A stretch of DNA of 64,000 nucleotides, taken from positions 1-64,000 of the forward strand of contig CAVORB010000005.1 of NCBI GenBank assembly GCA_963698495.1. Direction: 5' to 3'. The DNA is from CAVORB01 sp963698495. Its GTDB lineage: Bacteria > Pseudomonadota > Gammaproteobacteria > Chromatiales > Chromatiaceae. A model generated the notes under the pieces. It did no database searches, was not told where the DNA came from, and was given only the letters and a program-made list of their open reading frames with translations. Shown one piece after another: positions 43,000 through 52,425 of this stretch. How positions within the stretch are numbered: the first letter of the stretch is position 1; the number at the start of each line of letters is the position of its first letter. The translations under genes were made by a program, and so were the position numbers.

Positions 43000-44643
43000 A
43001 TGACCAAGTACATCTTTATCACGGGCGGTGTGGTTTCATCGCTCGGCAAGGGCATTGCATCCGCTTCCCTGGCCGCCTTGCTGGAGGCGCGCGGGCTCAA
43101 GGTGACCATGATCAAGCTGGATCCATACATCAACGTGGATCCGGGCACCATGAGTCCGTTCCAGCACGGCGAGGTGTATGTGACCGACGACGGGGCCGAG
43201 ACGGACCTCGATCTCGGACATTACGAGCGTTTCCTGCGTACCCGCATGGGACGCAACAACAACTTCACCACCGGCCAGATCTACGAGAGCGTGATCCGCA
43301 AGGAGCGCAGGGGGGACTATCTCGGCCGCACCGTCCAGGTCATCCCCCACATCACCGACGAGATCAAGGACAGCATCCGGCTCGGCGCCGATCAGGCGGA
43401 CATCGCCATGGTGGAGATCGGCGGGACCGTGGGTGACATCGAGTCGCTGCCGTTTCTCGAGGCCATTCGCCAGATGCGGGTTGAGGAAGGGCGGGAGAAC
43501 GCGCTCTTCATGCATCTCACCCTGGTCCCATACATCAAGACATCCGGTGAGATCAAGACCAAGCCGACGCAGCACTCGGTCAAGGAGCTGCGTTCGATCG
43601 GTATCCAGCCGGACATCCTGCTGTGCCGTGCCGAGCGCGACATCCCGGATGACGAGCGCAGGAAGATCGCCCTGTTCACGAACGTGCCCGAGGCTGCGGT
43701 CATCTCGGCCGTCGACGCTGACAACATCTACCGCATCCCGCTGCTGTTGCACACCCAGCACCTGGATGATCTGGTGGTGCAGCAATTCGATCTCGCGGTT
43801 CCCGCGGCGGACCTCGGCGAGTGGGAGCGTGTGCTTGACGGATTCGACCACCCGGAGACCGAGGTCACCATCGGCATGGTGGGCAAGTACATGCACCTGA
43901 CGGAGGCCTACAAATCCCTGTCGGAGGCCTTGGGTCACGCTGGGGTGCATACCCGCACCAAGGTCCGGATCGTCTACGTCGATTCGGAGCAGATCCAGCA
44001 GGAAGGGACAGAGTGCCTGGCGGGCGTCGATGCCGTTCTGGTTCCGGGGGGCTTCGGCGAGCGCGGCGTGGAAGGCAAGATCATGGCCGTGCGTCATGCG
44101 CGGGAGAACCGGATTCCCTATCTGGGAATCTGTCTCGGCATGCAGGTCGCCGTCATCGAATACGCGCGCAATGTGGCCGGGCTTGCCGGCGCCCACAGCA
44201 CCGAGTTCGATGGCGCGACGCCCCACCCGGTGATCGCGTTGATCACCGAATGGCAGGCCGAGGACGGCCGGCTGGAGCGGCGAGACGAGGACGTGGATCT
44301 CGGCGGGAGCATGCGCCTCGGCGGTCAGAATTGCCGGCTGGAGCCAGGGAGCCTGGCGCGCAGCGTCTACGGCCGGCCCCAGGTGCGGGAACGCCATCGC
44401 CACCGTTATGAGTTCAATAACCGCTACCTGGACGTGCTGATGGACGCCGGTCTGCGCTTCTCCGGCTGGTCGCTGGACGGCAAGCTGGTGGAGATCGTCG
44501 AGATCCCGGATCATCCCTGGTTCATCGCCTGCCAGTTCCATCCCGAGTTCACGTCCACGCCCCGCGATGGTCACCCGCTCTTCCGCGGATTCGTCCAAGC
44601 GGCCCTGAAATACAACAAGCGCGCGCGGAGCCAGGCGGCGTGA
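43000..44643 (+). CDS. pyrG: CTP synthase
   Basis: 547 residues. Synthetase domain: MTKYIFITGGVVSSLGKGIA, KLDPYINVDPGTMSPFQHGE, EVYVTDDGAETDLDLGHYER, GRNNNFTTGQIYESVIRKER. Glutaminase domain: PGGFGERGVEGKIMAVRHAR, the catalytic Cys in PYLGICLGMQVAVIEYARNV, and His/Glu in ACQFHPEFTSTPRDGHPLF. Makes CTP from UTP and glutamine. Overlaps kdsA (TGATG), the usual gammaproteobacterial order. Confidence 0.98.
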   Translation: MTKYIFITGGVVSSLGKGIASASLAALLEARGLKVTMIKLDPYINVDPGTMSPFQHGEVYVTDDGAETDLDLGHYERFLRTRMGRNNNFTTGQIYESVIRKERRGDYLGRTVQVIPHITDEIKDSIRLGADQADIAMVEIGGTVGDIESLPFLEAIRQMRVEEGRENALFMHLTLVPYIKTSGEIKTKPTQHSVKELRSIGIQPDILLCRAERDIPDDERRKIALFTNVPEAAVISAVDADNIYRIPLLLHTQHLDDLVVQQFDLAVPAADLGEWERVLDGFDHPETEVTIGMVGKYMHLTEAYKSLSEALGHAGVHTRTKVRIVYVDSEQIQQEGTECLAGVDAVLVPGGFGERGVEGKIMAVRHARENRIPYLGICLGMQVAVIEYARNVAGLAGAHSTEFDGATPHPVIALITEWQAEDGRLERRDEDVDLGGSMRLGGQNCRLEPGSLARSVYGRPQVRERHRHRYEFNNRYLDVLMDAGLRFSGWSLDGKLVEIVEIPDHPWFIACQFHPEFTSTPRDGHPLFRGFVQAALKYNKRARSQAA

Positions 44644-45482
44644 TGCGGCTGCTCGACTTCGAGGTCGGTCTCGACCATCCCCTGTTCCTGATCGCCGGCC
44701 CTTGCGTGGTCGAGAGCGAGGCCCTGGCGCAGGACACGGCCGGGGTCCTGAAGGAGATCACCGCCGGCCTGGGTATCCCCTTCATCTACAAGTCCTCCTT
44801 CGACAAGGCCAACCGCTCCTCTCTCGGCAGCTTTCGCGGTCCGGGCATGGAGGCGGGATTGCGGATTCTCGAGGCCGTTCGCCAGACAATCGGCGTTCCG
44901 GTGCTGACCGACGTGCACGAGGACACCCCGCTCGCCGAGGTGGCCGCGGTGGTCGACGTGCTGCAAACTCCGGCCTTTCTGTGCCGTCAGACGAACTTCA
45001 TCCTGGCGGTCGCCGCCCAGGGGAAACCGGTCAACATCAAGAAGGGACAGTTCCTGGCGCCCTGGGACATGCAGCGGGTGGTCGAGAAGGCGCGCGCGAG
45101 CGGCAACGAGCAGATCATGGTGTGCGAGCGCGGGGTCAGCTTCGGCTACAACAACCTGGTCTCGGACATGCGCGCTCTGGCCATCATGCGCGGGACCGGC
45201 TGTCCCGTGGTGTTCGACGCCACGCACTCGGTCCAGCTGCCAGGGGGGCGCGGGGACAGCTCGGGCGGGCAACGGGAGTTCGTGCCTGTCCTCGCCAGGG
45301 CGGCGGTGGCCGCGGGCGTCTCCGGACTCTTCGTGGAGACCCACCCGAACCCGGAGAAGGCGCTCAGCGACGGACCGAACTCGTGGCCTCTCGGGCGCCT
45401 GCGCGACCTGCTCGCGACGCTGATGGAAATCGACCAGCTCGTGAAGTCGCGCGGGTTCCCCGAATCCGAGCCCCAAGCGTAA
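44643..45482 (+). CDS. kdsA: KDO-8-phosphate synthase
   Basis: About 279 residues from the ATG at 44643 (a GTG one codon earlier is also possible). Motifs: FLIAGPCVVESEALAQDTAG, FIYKSSFDKANRSSLGSFRG, VLTDVHEDTPLAEVAAVVDV, VNIKKGQFLAPWDMQ and FDATHSVQLPGGRGDSSGGQ. Condenses arabinose-5-phosphate and PEP for lipopolysaccharide KDO. Translationally coupled to pyrG. Confidence 0.97.
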   Translation: MRLLDFEVGLDHPLFLIAGPCVVESEALAQDTAGVLKEITAGLGIPFIYKSSFDKANRSSLGSFRGPGMEAGLRILEAVRQTIGVPVLTDVHEDTPLAEVAAVVDVLQTPAFLCRQTNFILAVAAQGKPVNIKKGQFLAPWDMQRVVEKARASGNEQIMVCERGVSFGYNNLVSDMRALAIMRGTGCPVVFDATHSVQLPGGRGDSSGGQREFVPVLARAAVAAGVSGLFVETHPNPEKALSDGPNSWPLGRLRDLLATLMEIDQLVKSRGFPESEPQA

Positions 45483-45577
45483 ACGCCTTTTTGCGGGCGG
45501 CCCCAAGCCGGGAGCCCAAAGCGTCTTCCGTCATCGTCTAACGTTGGGGCTGACGCCCCGATTACAGGAGTACCCCA

Positions 45578-46855
45578 ATGTCCGAGATCGTCGACATCCG
45601 CGCCAGAGAGATACTCGACTCCCGCGGAAACCCAACCGTCGAGGCCGATGTCTTTACCGCCGACGGCGCCATCGGGCGAGCGGCGGTTCCATCCGGGGCA
45701 TCCACCGGTTCCCGTGAGGCCTTGGAGCTGCGTGACGGCGACAAGTCCAGGTACCTTGGCAAGGGCGTGCTGCAGGCCATCGGCAACATCAAGGGGGAGC
45801 TGCGCGAGGCCCTTGTCGGAATGGAGGTCGGCGACCAGGAAGCCATCGACCGCAGGATGATCGCGCTCGACGGTACCGACAACAAGCGGCGGCTGGGGGC
45901 GAACGCCCTCTTGGGTGTGTCGCTGGCCGCGGCGCACGCCGCCGCCCAGGAAAAGGCGCTGCCGCTGTATCGCTATCTCGGCAAGGGGGAGTACCGCCTC
46001 CCGGTGCCGATGATGAACATCCTCAACGGCGGTGCCCACGCGGCCAACAGCGTCGACTTCCAGGAATTCATGATTCTGCCCGTGGGGGCCAGTAGCCTGC
46101 GCGAGGCGGTTCGCTACGGCGCCGAGGTCTTTCACGCCCTCAAGTCGGTGCTGGGCAGCCAGGGGCTGGCCACCGGTGTCGGCGACGAGGGTGGTTTCGC
46201 CCCCGATTTGCCTTCCAACGAGGCCGCGATCGAGGTGATCCTGCGGGCCATCGAGAGCGCCGGCTTCAAGGCCGGCGAGGACATTTGGCTGGGCCTCGAC
46301 GTCGCCAGCTCCGAGTTCTACCAGGACGGTCTCTACCACCTCGCGTCGGAGGACCGGCGCCTGGACTCGGCGGGGATGGTGGACCTGCTCGCCGACTGGG
46401 TTCGACGTTACCCGATCCTGACCATCGAGGACGGCATGGCCGAAGGCGATTGGGACGGCTGGAAGCTTCTGACAGAGCGTCTGGGTGGAGACGTCCAGCT
46501 GGTCGGGGACGACCTGTTCGTGACCAATACCGCGATACTCGGGGAAGGCATAGACCGGGGCGTGGCCAACTCGATTCTGATCAAGGTGAACCAGATCGGC
46601 ACCCTGACAGAGACGCTGGAGGCGATCGCCATGGCCCATCAGGCCGGTTACACGGCCGTCGTATCGCACCGTTCCGGCGAGACGGAGGACACCACGATCG
46701 CCGACCTGGCGGTGGCCGCGGCGACCGGGCAGATCAAGACCGGGTCCCTGTCCCGCTCCGACCGCGTGGCCAAGTACAACCAGCTGATGCGGATCGAGGA
46801 TCAGCTGGGGAGCGATGCCGTATACGCCGGCACGGACGCGTTCCGCTGGCTGTGA
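45578..46855 (+). CDS. eno: Enolase
   Basis: 425 residues. REILDSRGNPTVEADVFTAD, PSGASTGSREALELRDGD, MMNILNGGAHAANSVDFQEF, GDEGGFAPDLPSNEAA, the metal-binding LTIEDGMAEGDWDGWKLLTE and LIKVNQIGTLTETLEAIAMA, and SHRSGETEDTTIADLAVA are all present. Glycolytic interconversion of 2-phosphoglycerate and PEP; also a degradosome component in relatives. Confidence 0.98.
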   Translation: MSEIVDIRAREILDSRGNPTVEADVFTADGAIGRAAVPSGASTGSREALELRDGDKSRYLGKGVLQAIGNIKGELREALVGMEVGDQEAIDRRMIALDGTDNKRRLGANALLGVSLAAAHAAAQEKALPLYRYLGKGEYRLPVPMMNILNGGAHAANSVDFQEFMILPVGASSLREAVRYGAEVFHALKSVLGSQGLATGVGDEGGFAPDLPSNEAAIEVILRAIESAGFKAGEDIWLGLDVASSEFYQDGLYHLASEDRRLDSAGMVDLLADWVRRYPILTIEDGMAEGDWDGWKLLTERLGGDVQLVGDDLFVTNTAILGEGIDRGVANSILIKVNQIGTLTETLEAIAMAHQAGYTAVVSHRSGETEDTTIADLAVAAATGQIKTGSLSRSDRVAKYNQLMRIEDQLGSDAVYAGTDAFRWL

Positions 46856-46914
46856 GGCCCCTTTGCCAGGCCCGTTCCCCGGTTGACCCTAACGGGCGTA
46901 TCCACGACTGAGGC

Positions 46915-47208
46915 ATGCGCTGGCTCCTCGCCTTTCTGCTTCTCGCGCTGGTCTGGCTCCAGTACCGGTTGTGGGTCGGCGAGGGAAGCCTGGCGGAAGT
47001 GCATGCCCTGCGTGGCGAGATCGCGGCGCAGAAGGAGGAGCTCGCACAAATGCGCGCCCGAAACGGGGCGCTCGAGGCCGAGGTGCAAGATCTGCGCGAG
47101 GGGCTTGACGCCTTGGAGGAGCGCGCGCGCAGTGAGCTCGGCATGATCAAGGACGGCGAGGTCTTCCTGCAGATCATCGAGAAGACGGACCGGGAGGATA
47201 CCCCGTGA
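46915..47208 (+). CDS. ftsB: Cell division protein FtsB
   Basis: 97 residues: a single N-terminal membrane helix (MRWLLAFLLLALVWLQYRLW), a coiled coil (LRGEIAAQKEELAQMRARNG, LEAEVQDLREGLDALEERAR) and the C-terminal SELGMIKDGEVFLQIIE. Part of the FtsQBL divisome complex. Conserved place between eno and ispD; stop overlaps the ispD start. Confidence 0.93.
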   Translation: MRWLLAFLLLALVWLQYRLWVGEGSLAEVHALRGEIAAQKEELAQMRARNGALEAEVQDLREGLDALEERARSELGMIKDGEVFLQIIEKTDREDTP

Positions 47209-47915
47209 GCGTCACGAGCCGGTGCTGGGCGGTGGTTGCGGCCGCCGGCGCCGGTCGCCGCTTCGGTGCGCCTATCCCCAAGCAGTACCTCGACCTGGGC
47301 GGCAGGCCCGTGATCGATTATTGCCTGCGGCTTTTCCTCGCCAGCGAGCGCATCCGCGGGATCGTGGTGGTGCTTGATCCGGCGGACATCTACTGGTCCG
47401 CAACGCCGCTGTCCGATCACCCGGACCTGTTGCGCGCGGACGGCGGCCCCGAGCGTTGCCATTCGGTGCTCAACACCCTGGAGTTGCTGGCGCCGCGGGC
47501 GAACGAGGAGGACTGGGTGCTGGTGCACGATGCCGCCCGGCCCTGCCTGCGAGCGGAGGATCTCGACCATTTGTTGGAGAGCGTGTCGGCGCACCCCGTC
47601 GGGGGGCTCCTCGGCGTTCCGGTGCGTGACACGATGAAGGAAGCCGGCGCGGGGGGCGAGGTAGTGCGCACCGTCCCGAGGGAGGGTCTGTGGCATGCCT
47701 ACACGCCGCAGGTCTTCCGCTTCGGACTCCTGCACCGGGCGCTGAGAGCCGCGCTCGAGCAGGGACAACTGGTGACCGATGACGCCGCCGCGGTCGAGCT
47801 GCTGGGTCTGGCGCCCCTGCTGGTGGAAGGGCACGCGGACAACATCAAGATCACGCGCCCCGAGGACCTTCCACTGGCGCGCTTCTACCTCGCGCAGCAG
47901 GGGCGGCTATGCTGA
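47205..47915 (+). CDS. ispD: MEP cytidylyltransferase
   Basis: 236 residues from a GTG. VVAAAGAGRRFGAPIPKQYL (nucleotide-binding loop), WVLVHDAARPCLRAEDLDHL and TDDAAAVELLGLAPLLVEG are the family motifs. Third step of the MEP isoprenoid pathway. Overlaps ispF by seven bases. Confidence 0.96.
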   Translation: MSVTSRCWAVVAAAGAGRRFGAPIPKQYLDLGGRPVIDYCLRLFLASERIRGIVVVLDPADIYWSATPLSDHPDLLRADGGPERCHSVLNTLELLAPRANEEDWVLVHDAARPCLRAEDLDHLLESVSAHPVGGLLGVPVRDTMKEAGAGGEVVRTVPREGLWHAYTPQVFRFGLLHRALRAALEQGQLVTDDAAAVELLGLAPLLVEGHADNIKITRPEDLPLARFYLAQQGRLC

Positions 47916-48400
47916 TCGGCCAGGGCGTTGACGCCCACCGCTTCGCGCCCGGGCGGCCGCTGGTTCTCGGTGGCGTGCAGGTGGAGCACGACCAGGGACT
48001 GGAGGCGCACTCCGACGGCGACGTGGTTATCCACGCCCTCTGCGATGCCCTGCTGGGCGCCGCGGGACTAGGGGACATCGGGCGTCACTTCCCCGATACG
48101 GACCCGCGCTACGCGGGCATCGACAGCCGCGTGCTGCTGCGCGACGTGGTCGACTCCCTGAGCGGGCGCGGCCTCGCGGTCGGCAACGCAGACATCACCA
48201 TCGTTGCCCAGCGGCCAAGGCTCGCCGCCTACCTGCCGGCCATGTCCCGGGTCCTGGCGCGGGACCTGCGCTGTGAGGCGGAGCGGGTGAACGTCAAGGC
48301 CACCACCACCGAGCGCATGGGCTTTACCGGTCGCGGTGAAGGAATCGCCGCGCTCGCCGTCGTGCTCCTGCACCCGCGCGCCGCATCGACCCCGGAATAG
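47909..48400 (+). CDS. ispF: 2C-methyl-D-erythritol 2,4-cyclodiphosphate synthase
   Basis: 163 residues. Metal ligands in GQGVDAHRFAPGRPLVLGGV and VIHALCDALLGAAGLGDIGR; HFPDTDPRYAGIDSRVLLRD and KATTTERMGFTGRGEGIAAL are characteristic. Coupled to ispD, acting two steps later in the same pathway. Confidence 0.97.
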   Translation: MLIGQGVDAHRFAPGRPLVLGGVQVEHDQGLEAHSDGDVVIHALCDALLGAAGLGDIGRHFPDTDPRYAGIDSRVLLRDVVDSLSGRGLAVGNADITIVAQRPRLAAYLPAMSRVLARDLRCEAERVNVKATTTERMGFTGRGEGIAALAVVLLHPRAASTPE

Positions 48401-48491
48401 GAGCGGCGGGGGAGGGGCCAACCCAGTTCCTCGGCGTATTGGGATCGGCCGCATCCCCCGCCAGACAACCCGATTGGCATAGATTGACGCG

Positions 48492-49550
48492 ATGACTACC
48501 GAAGCGCACAGGCCCTGGCGCTCCTTCCTCGATCTCCCCCGCGCCCACGGCGGCGTGGCGGGGCGCGGGCTTCTGCGCCAGCGCCCCGAGGATTTCGTGG
48601 TCGAGGAGATCGCGGGGTTTCCGCCGGACGGGGAGGGGGAGCACGCCCTGCTGCTGGTGCGCAAGACCGGCGCGAACACCGAGTGGGTGGCGCGCAGGAT
48701 CGCTTCCCACGCCGGTCTACCCGCGTCCGCCGTGGGTTACGCGGGGCTCAAGGACCGTTACGCGGTGACCACCCAGTGGTTCTCGGTCCACCTCGCCGGG
48801 CGCCCCGAACCGGATTGGGCCGCGCTTGACGCGGAGGGTGTCGAGCTCCTGGCCGCCCACCGCCACCGTCGCAAGCTGCGGCGCGGGGCATTGCGCGGGA
48901 ACCGCTTCCGTCTCCGTATCGGCGCCCTCGATGCCGACAAGGGGCTGGTCGAAGAGCGCCTTGGGCGGGTCCGGCAACTGGGTGTGCCGAACTACTTCGG
49001 TCCGCAGCGCTTCGGGCACGATGAAGGAAACCTGTTCGCCGCTCGGGCCCTGTTTGCCGGTGAAGTCCGTCGGGCGAGCCGTCATCTGCAGGGCCTGTGG
49101 CTGTCCGCCGCGCGCTCGCAGATGTTCAACGAGGTGCTTGCGGCGCGGGTCGACCGCGGGGACTGGGATCGGCCACTCGTGGGGGACCGCATGCAGCTTG
49201 CGGGCTCGCGTTCCCACTTTCTGGCCGAGCAGGTGGACGAGGCGCTGCTCGACCGGACCCGAGAGCTCGATGTCCATCCGTCGGGACCCTTGTGGGGTGC
49301 GGGGGAGATTCTGACCGGGGGCGAGGCGGCCGTTATCGAGCGCGGGGTCGCCGATCGGTTCCCCGATTGGGCGATGGGTCTCGCCCGGGCCGGGCTTCGT
49401 CAGGAGCGCCGTCCGCTGAGAGTCGTCGCGGCTGGGCTCGAGAGCTCGCTTTCCGGCGAAGTCCTGGAGCTTGCGTTCGAGCTGCCGGCCGGCGCCTATG
49501 CCACGGCGCTCCTGCGCGAGCTACTCGACTGGTCGGAGCCGAGGAACTGA
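48492..49550 (+). CDS. truD: tRNA pseudouridine(13) synthase
   Basis: 352 residues. The catalytic Asp is in GYAGLKDRYAVTTQWFSVHL; PNYFGPQRFGHDEGNLFAAR and SRSQMFNEVL-like text (AARSQMFNEVLAARVDRGDW) follow, and GAYATALLRELLD closes the protein. Modifies U13 of tRNA-Glu. Usual neighbour of ispF and surE. Confidence 0.96.
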   Translation: MTTEAHRPWRSFLDLPRAHGGVAGRGLLRQRPEDFVVEEIAGFPPDGEGEHALLLVRKTGANTEWVARRIASHAGLPASAVGYAGLKDRYAVTTQWFSVHLAGRPEPDWAALDAEGVELLAAHRHRRKLRRGALRGNRFRLRIGALDADKGLVEERLGRVRQLGVPNYFGPQRFGHDEGNLFAARALFAGEVRRASRHLQGLWLSAARSQMFNEVLAARVDRGDWDRPLVGDRMQLAGSRSHFLAEQVDEALLDRTRELDVHPSGPLWGAGEILTGGEAAVIERGVADRFPDWAMGLARAGLRQERRPLRVVAAGLESSLSGEVLELAFELPAGAYATALLRELLDWSEPRN

Positions 49551-49554
49551 TCCC

Positions 49555-50112
49555 TCAGCGTCGACGGTGATTCCGGCGCGACTTGTCCGGGTTGCGCAGC
49601 AGCACGTAGACGGCTCCTGTCCCGCCGTCGCGCCTGGTGGCCGAGCAGAAGGCGAGCACGTTCTCGCGCAGGCGCAGCCAGTAGTTCACCTTCCGCTTGA
49701 GGACCGGTTGGCTGTCACCCGAGCGATATCCCTTGCCGTGGATAATGCGGGCGCAGCGCACCCGCAGGCGGCCGCAATCCTCGAGGAACGCGTCGAGGAC
49801 CTGCTCGGCGTAGGCGGTGGTCAGGCCGTGCAGGTCGAGCTCGAGGTCGACTTCCAGATATCCCCGCTGGAGGTCGGCGAATAGCCGTTTCTGAACCCCC
49901 GGGCGGGCGAACTCCAGGAAATCGGGGCACTCCACCTCGGCCTCGGAGAGGGCGACGCGCGCTTGCTCCTGATCATAACTCTCAGGTTGTTCGATCGGAC
50001 GCGGCGGCGGGCGGCGTCGGAAGGGCTCGGCCTGATCGAGCTCCATCGGCTCGGCGTCGGCGACCGATTCCCGAAAGAGGCTGTACTCCGCGTCGTCGAG
50101 GGGCTTGGCCAA
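49555..50112 (-). CDS. Smr-domain protein (SmrA-like)
   Basis: 185 residues from an apparent TTG. The N-terminal 90 residues are acidic and proline-rich. The Smr domain begins at LDLHGLTTAYAEQVLDAFLE (the L-D-L-H-G motif) and continues to RIIHGKGYRSGDSQPVLKR and GAVYVLLRNPDKSRR. Smr domains nick or bind branched nucleic acid. It is inserted on the opposite strand between truD and surE. Confidence 0.85.
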   Translation of the reverse strand: MAKPLDDAEYSLFRESVADAEPMELDQAEPFRRRPPPRPIEQPESYDQEQARVALSEAEVECPDFLEFARPGVQKRLFADLQRGYLEVDLELDLHGLTTAYAEQVLDAFLEDCGRLRVRCARIIHGKGYRSGDSQPVLKRKVNYWLRLRENVLAFCSATRRDGGTGAVYVLLRNPDKSRRNHRRR

Positions 50113-50431
50113 TGGGGTTCTCGCGCACGAGTCCGGTGTCTAGCAGGAAGCCAGCGCGCCATCCCTGTGGCCGTGGCCATGGCGCAAGCGCTTTGCGGGC
50201 GGCCCGGGTCCGGCCGCGGACGCGCCCTTTGTCGGAGTATATCAGCGGCCCTTTGGTTCCGCGCCTTGAGGTGTCCAGCGCGGAGGATTCCAGATATGAT
50301 CTGTGGATTGAGCGAACCCCGCCGCCAACGCCCGGCGAACGGGGCGCGAGCGGGCATCTCTGAAGCACCCTTGTCAGCGAGTAGCGGTTGTTACGGGCGG
50401 GCGTGGCACGTGTCCCGGTCGCATGTTTCCG
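50113..50431. other. Intergenic region between the Smr gene and surE
   Basis: 319 bases. It must contain the start regions of two divergent genes; TATGAT occurs near 50297 but without a well-spaced -35. No tRNA, small gene or terminator recognised. Confidence 0.35.
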
Positions 50432-51181
50432 ATGAGAATCCTGATCAGCAACGATGACGGTTACCAGTCGCCTGGGCTGCGGGTGCTCGCACAGGCGCTT
50501 GCGCAGGTGGGGGAAGTGACCGTCGTGGCACCGGATCGCGACCGCAGTGGCGCCAGTAATTCTTTGACCCTCACCGTACCGATCCGCGCGCAACGGCTGG
50601 AAGATGGGTTGTTTCGGGTCGAGGGCACGCCGACTGACTGCGTCCATCTCGCCATCACCGGACTCTTGGAGCAGGAGCCGGACATGGTGGTGGCCGGGAT
50701 CAACCATGGCCCGAATCTGGGCGACGACGTGATCTATTCGGGAACCGTTGCGGCCGCGACGGAGGGGCGTTTTCTCGGATTGCCCGCGATGGCGGTATCG
50801 ATCGATGCCTTCGAGCCGCGGCATCTGGACACGGCGGCGCGGGTTGTGACCCGCCTGGTCGCGAATCTGGATCGCGTCGCCTTCGGCCCGAACGTCATAC
50901 TCAATGTAAATGTTCCGGACCTGCCGTTCGAGGAACTGCAGGGTTTCGCGGCGACCCGGCTCGGCCATCGCCACAAGGCCGAGCCGGTCACGCCTGCCAC
51001 CGATCCCCGCGGGCGGACCGTCTACTGGGTCGGGCCGGCGGGGCCGGAGCAGGACGCGGGGCCGGGGACCGATTTCCACGCCCTGCGTAACGGCTTTGTT
51101 TCCGTCACCCCGCTACAGGTCGATCTGACGCGCTACAGCTCTCTCGACCCGCTCGGTCACTGGCTGGAGGGTTGCCGTTAG
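50432..51181 (+). CDS. surE: 5'/3'-nucleotidase SurE
   Basis: 249 residues from MRILISNDDGYQSPGLRVLA (an ATG three codons earlier is possible). Metal site residues: ISNDDG, APDRDRSGASNSLTLT, and GINHGPNLGDDVIYSGTVAA with the active-site Asn. Dephosphorylates nucleoside monophosphates. Adjacent pcm, nlpD and rpoS confirm the conserved stationary-phase cluster. Confidence 0.96.
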   Translation: MRILISNDDGYQSPGLRVLAQALAQVGEVTVVAPDRDRSGASNSLTLTVPIRAQRLEDGLFRVEGTPTDCVHLAITGLLEQEPDMVVAGINHGPNLGDDVIYSGTVAAATEGRFLGLPAMAVSIDAFEPRHLDTAARVVTRLVANLDRVAFGPNVILNVNVPDLPFEELQGFAATRLGHRHKAEPVTPATDPRGRTVYWVGPAGPEQDAGPGTDFHALRNGFVSVTPLQVDLTRYSSLDPLGHWLEGCR

Positions 51182-51843
51182 TGGCGGACGCCATGCAGCA
51201 GGGGATCGGAATGACCTCCGCGCGGACGCGCGAGCGCCTGATCCAGCGTCTCGCGGAGGCGGGAATCCGGGACCCTGCGGTGCTGGAGGCGATGCGCCGC
51301 TTGCCGCGCCACCTGTTCGTCGACGAGGCCCTCGCGAGCCGCGCCTATGAGGACTCGGCCCTGCCCATCGGTCACGGTCAGACCATCTCGCAACCCTACA
51401 CCGTTGCTCGCATGAGCGCGGCCCTGGTGGAGCGGGGCAGGCCGGACACGGTGCTCGAGATCGGCACCGGCTCTGGTTTCCAGACCGCCGTGCTGGCGTC
51501 GCTTGTGCGGCGGGTGTACAGCATCGAGCGGGTGGACGCGCTGTTGCAAAAGGCAAGAAGTCGGCTGCGGACCCTCAAGCTGCGTAATGTGCGCCTGCGT
51601 CACGGGGACGGCGGGCAGGGGTGGTCGGAGTACGCCCCATTCGGCGCGATTATCGTAACTGCCGCCCCGCAGGGGATTCCTCGGATATTGGTCAATCAAC
51701 TGGTACCCGGCGGCTGCATGGTGCTCCCGATCGGGCGTGGCAGTCAGCAGGTCCTGGTGCGGGTCGTCCGCACCGACACCGGATACACGCACGAGATCCT
51801 CGAGCCGGTGACATTCGTGCCGCTACTCGGAGGCGTCGCCTGA
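51181..51843 (+). CDS. pcm: Protein-L-isoaspartate O-methyltransferase
   Basis: About 220 residues from a GTG that overlaps the surE stop. Motifs: LPRHLFVDEALASRAYEDSA, LPIGHGQTISQPYTVARMSA, and the SAM site VLEIGTGSGFQTAVLASLVR; VTAAPQGIPRILVNQLVPGG follows. Repairs isoaspartyl damage. Its TGA overlaps the ATG of the next gene. Confidence 0.95.
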   Translation: MADAMQQGIGMTSARTRERLIQRLAEAGIRDPAVLEAMRRLPRHLFVDEALASRAYEDSALPIGHGQTISQPYTVARMSAALVERGRPDTVLEIGTGSGFQTAVLASLVRRVYSIERVDALLQKARSRLRTLKLRNVRLRHGDGGQGWSEYAPFGAIIVTAAPQGIPRILVNQLVPGGCMVLPIGRGSQQVLVRVVRTDTGYTHEILEPVTFVPLLGGVA

Positions 51844-52418
51844 TGGGAATATTCTCGGCCATGTACGATCGGGTGATGCGATGGTCGCGCCATCAACACG
51901 CACCTTGGTACCTCGGCGGCCTGAGCTTCGCGGAATCCTCGTTCTTCCCCATTCCGCCGGACGTCATGCTCGCACCCATGAGCATGGCCCAACCGAGACT
52001 GGCCTGGTGGTTCGCCTCCCTCACGACCCTGGCGTCGGTGCTCGGGGGGCTGCTCGGTTATGCCATCGGCCATTTCTTTTTCGGTCTTATGGAGCCCTTG
52101 GTGGTCGAGGGCGGGCGCTATGCGGAGCCTTTCGCCGCCACCAAGGCGTGGTTCGAGGAATGGGGAGTGTGGGCGATCTTTATCGCCGGCTTCTCGCCGA
52201 TACCCTACAAGATCTTCACGATCTCGGCAGGCGTGCTGCACATGGCGCTGGTGCCTTTCGTCATCGCCTCCGCCATCGGTCGTGGGGCCCGGTTCTTTCT
52301 GGTTGCCGCTCTCATGGCCTGGGGTGGCGAGCGGATGGAAGGCGTACTGCGAGATTACGTGGACCGCATTGGCTGGATCATGGTGTTGCTCGCCGTGCTC
52401 GTTCTGCTGCTTAGGTAG
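51843..52418 (+). CDS. YqaA family membrane protein
   Basis: 191 residues. The DedA/SNARE-associated family features are LSFAESSFFPIPPDVMLAPM, GGLLGYAIGHFFFGLMEPLV and FIAGFSPIPYKIFTISAGVL, with about four to five membrane segments. DedA-like proteins flip or handle undecaprenyl phosphate and phospholipids in some bacteria; for YqaA the function is not established. Inserted in the pcm-nlpD interval, as in several Chromatiales and pseudomonads. Confidence 0.85.
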   Translation: MGIFSAMYDRVMRWSRHQHAPWYLGGLSFAESSFFPIPPDVMLAPMSMAQPRLAWWFASLTTLASVLGGLLGYAIGHFFFGLMEPLVVEGGRYAEPFAATKAWFEEWGVWAIFIAGFSPIPYKIFTISAGVLHMALVPFVIASAIGRGARFFLVAALMAWGGERMEGVLRDYVDRIGWIMVLLAVLVLLLR

Positions 52419-52425
52419 TCCCACG

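Noticed and set aside
43036..44598. 520-codon minus-strand frame opposite pyrG
   Set aside because: Antisense shadow of a highly conserved gene; no ribosome-binding site or family resemblance.
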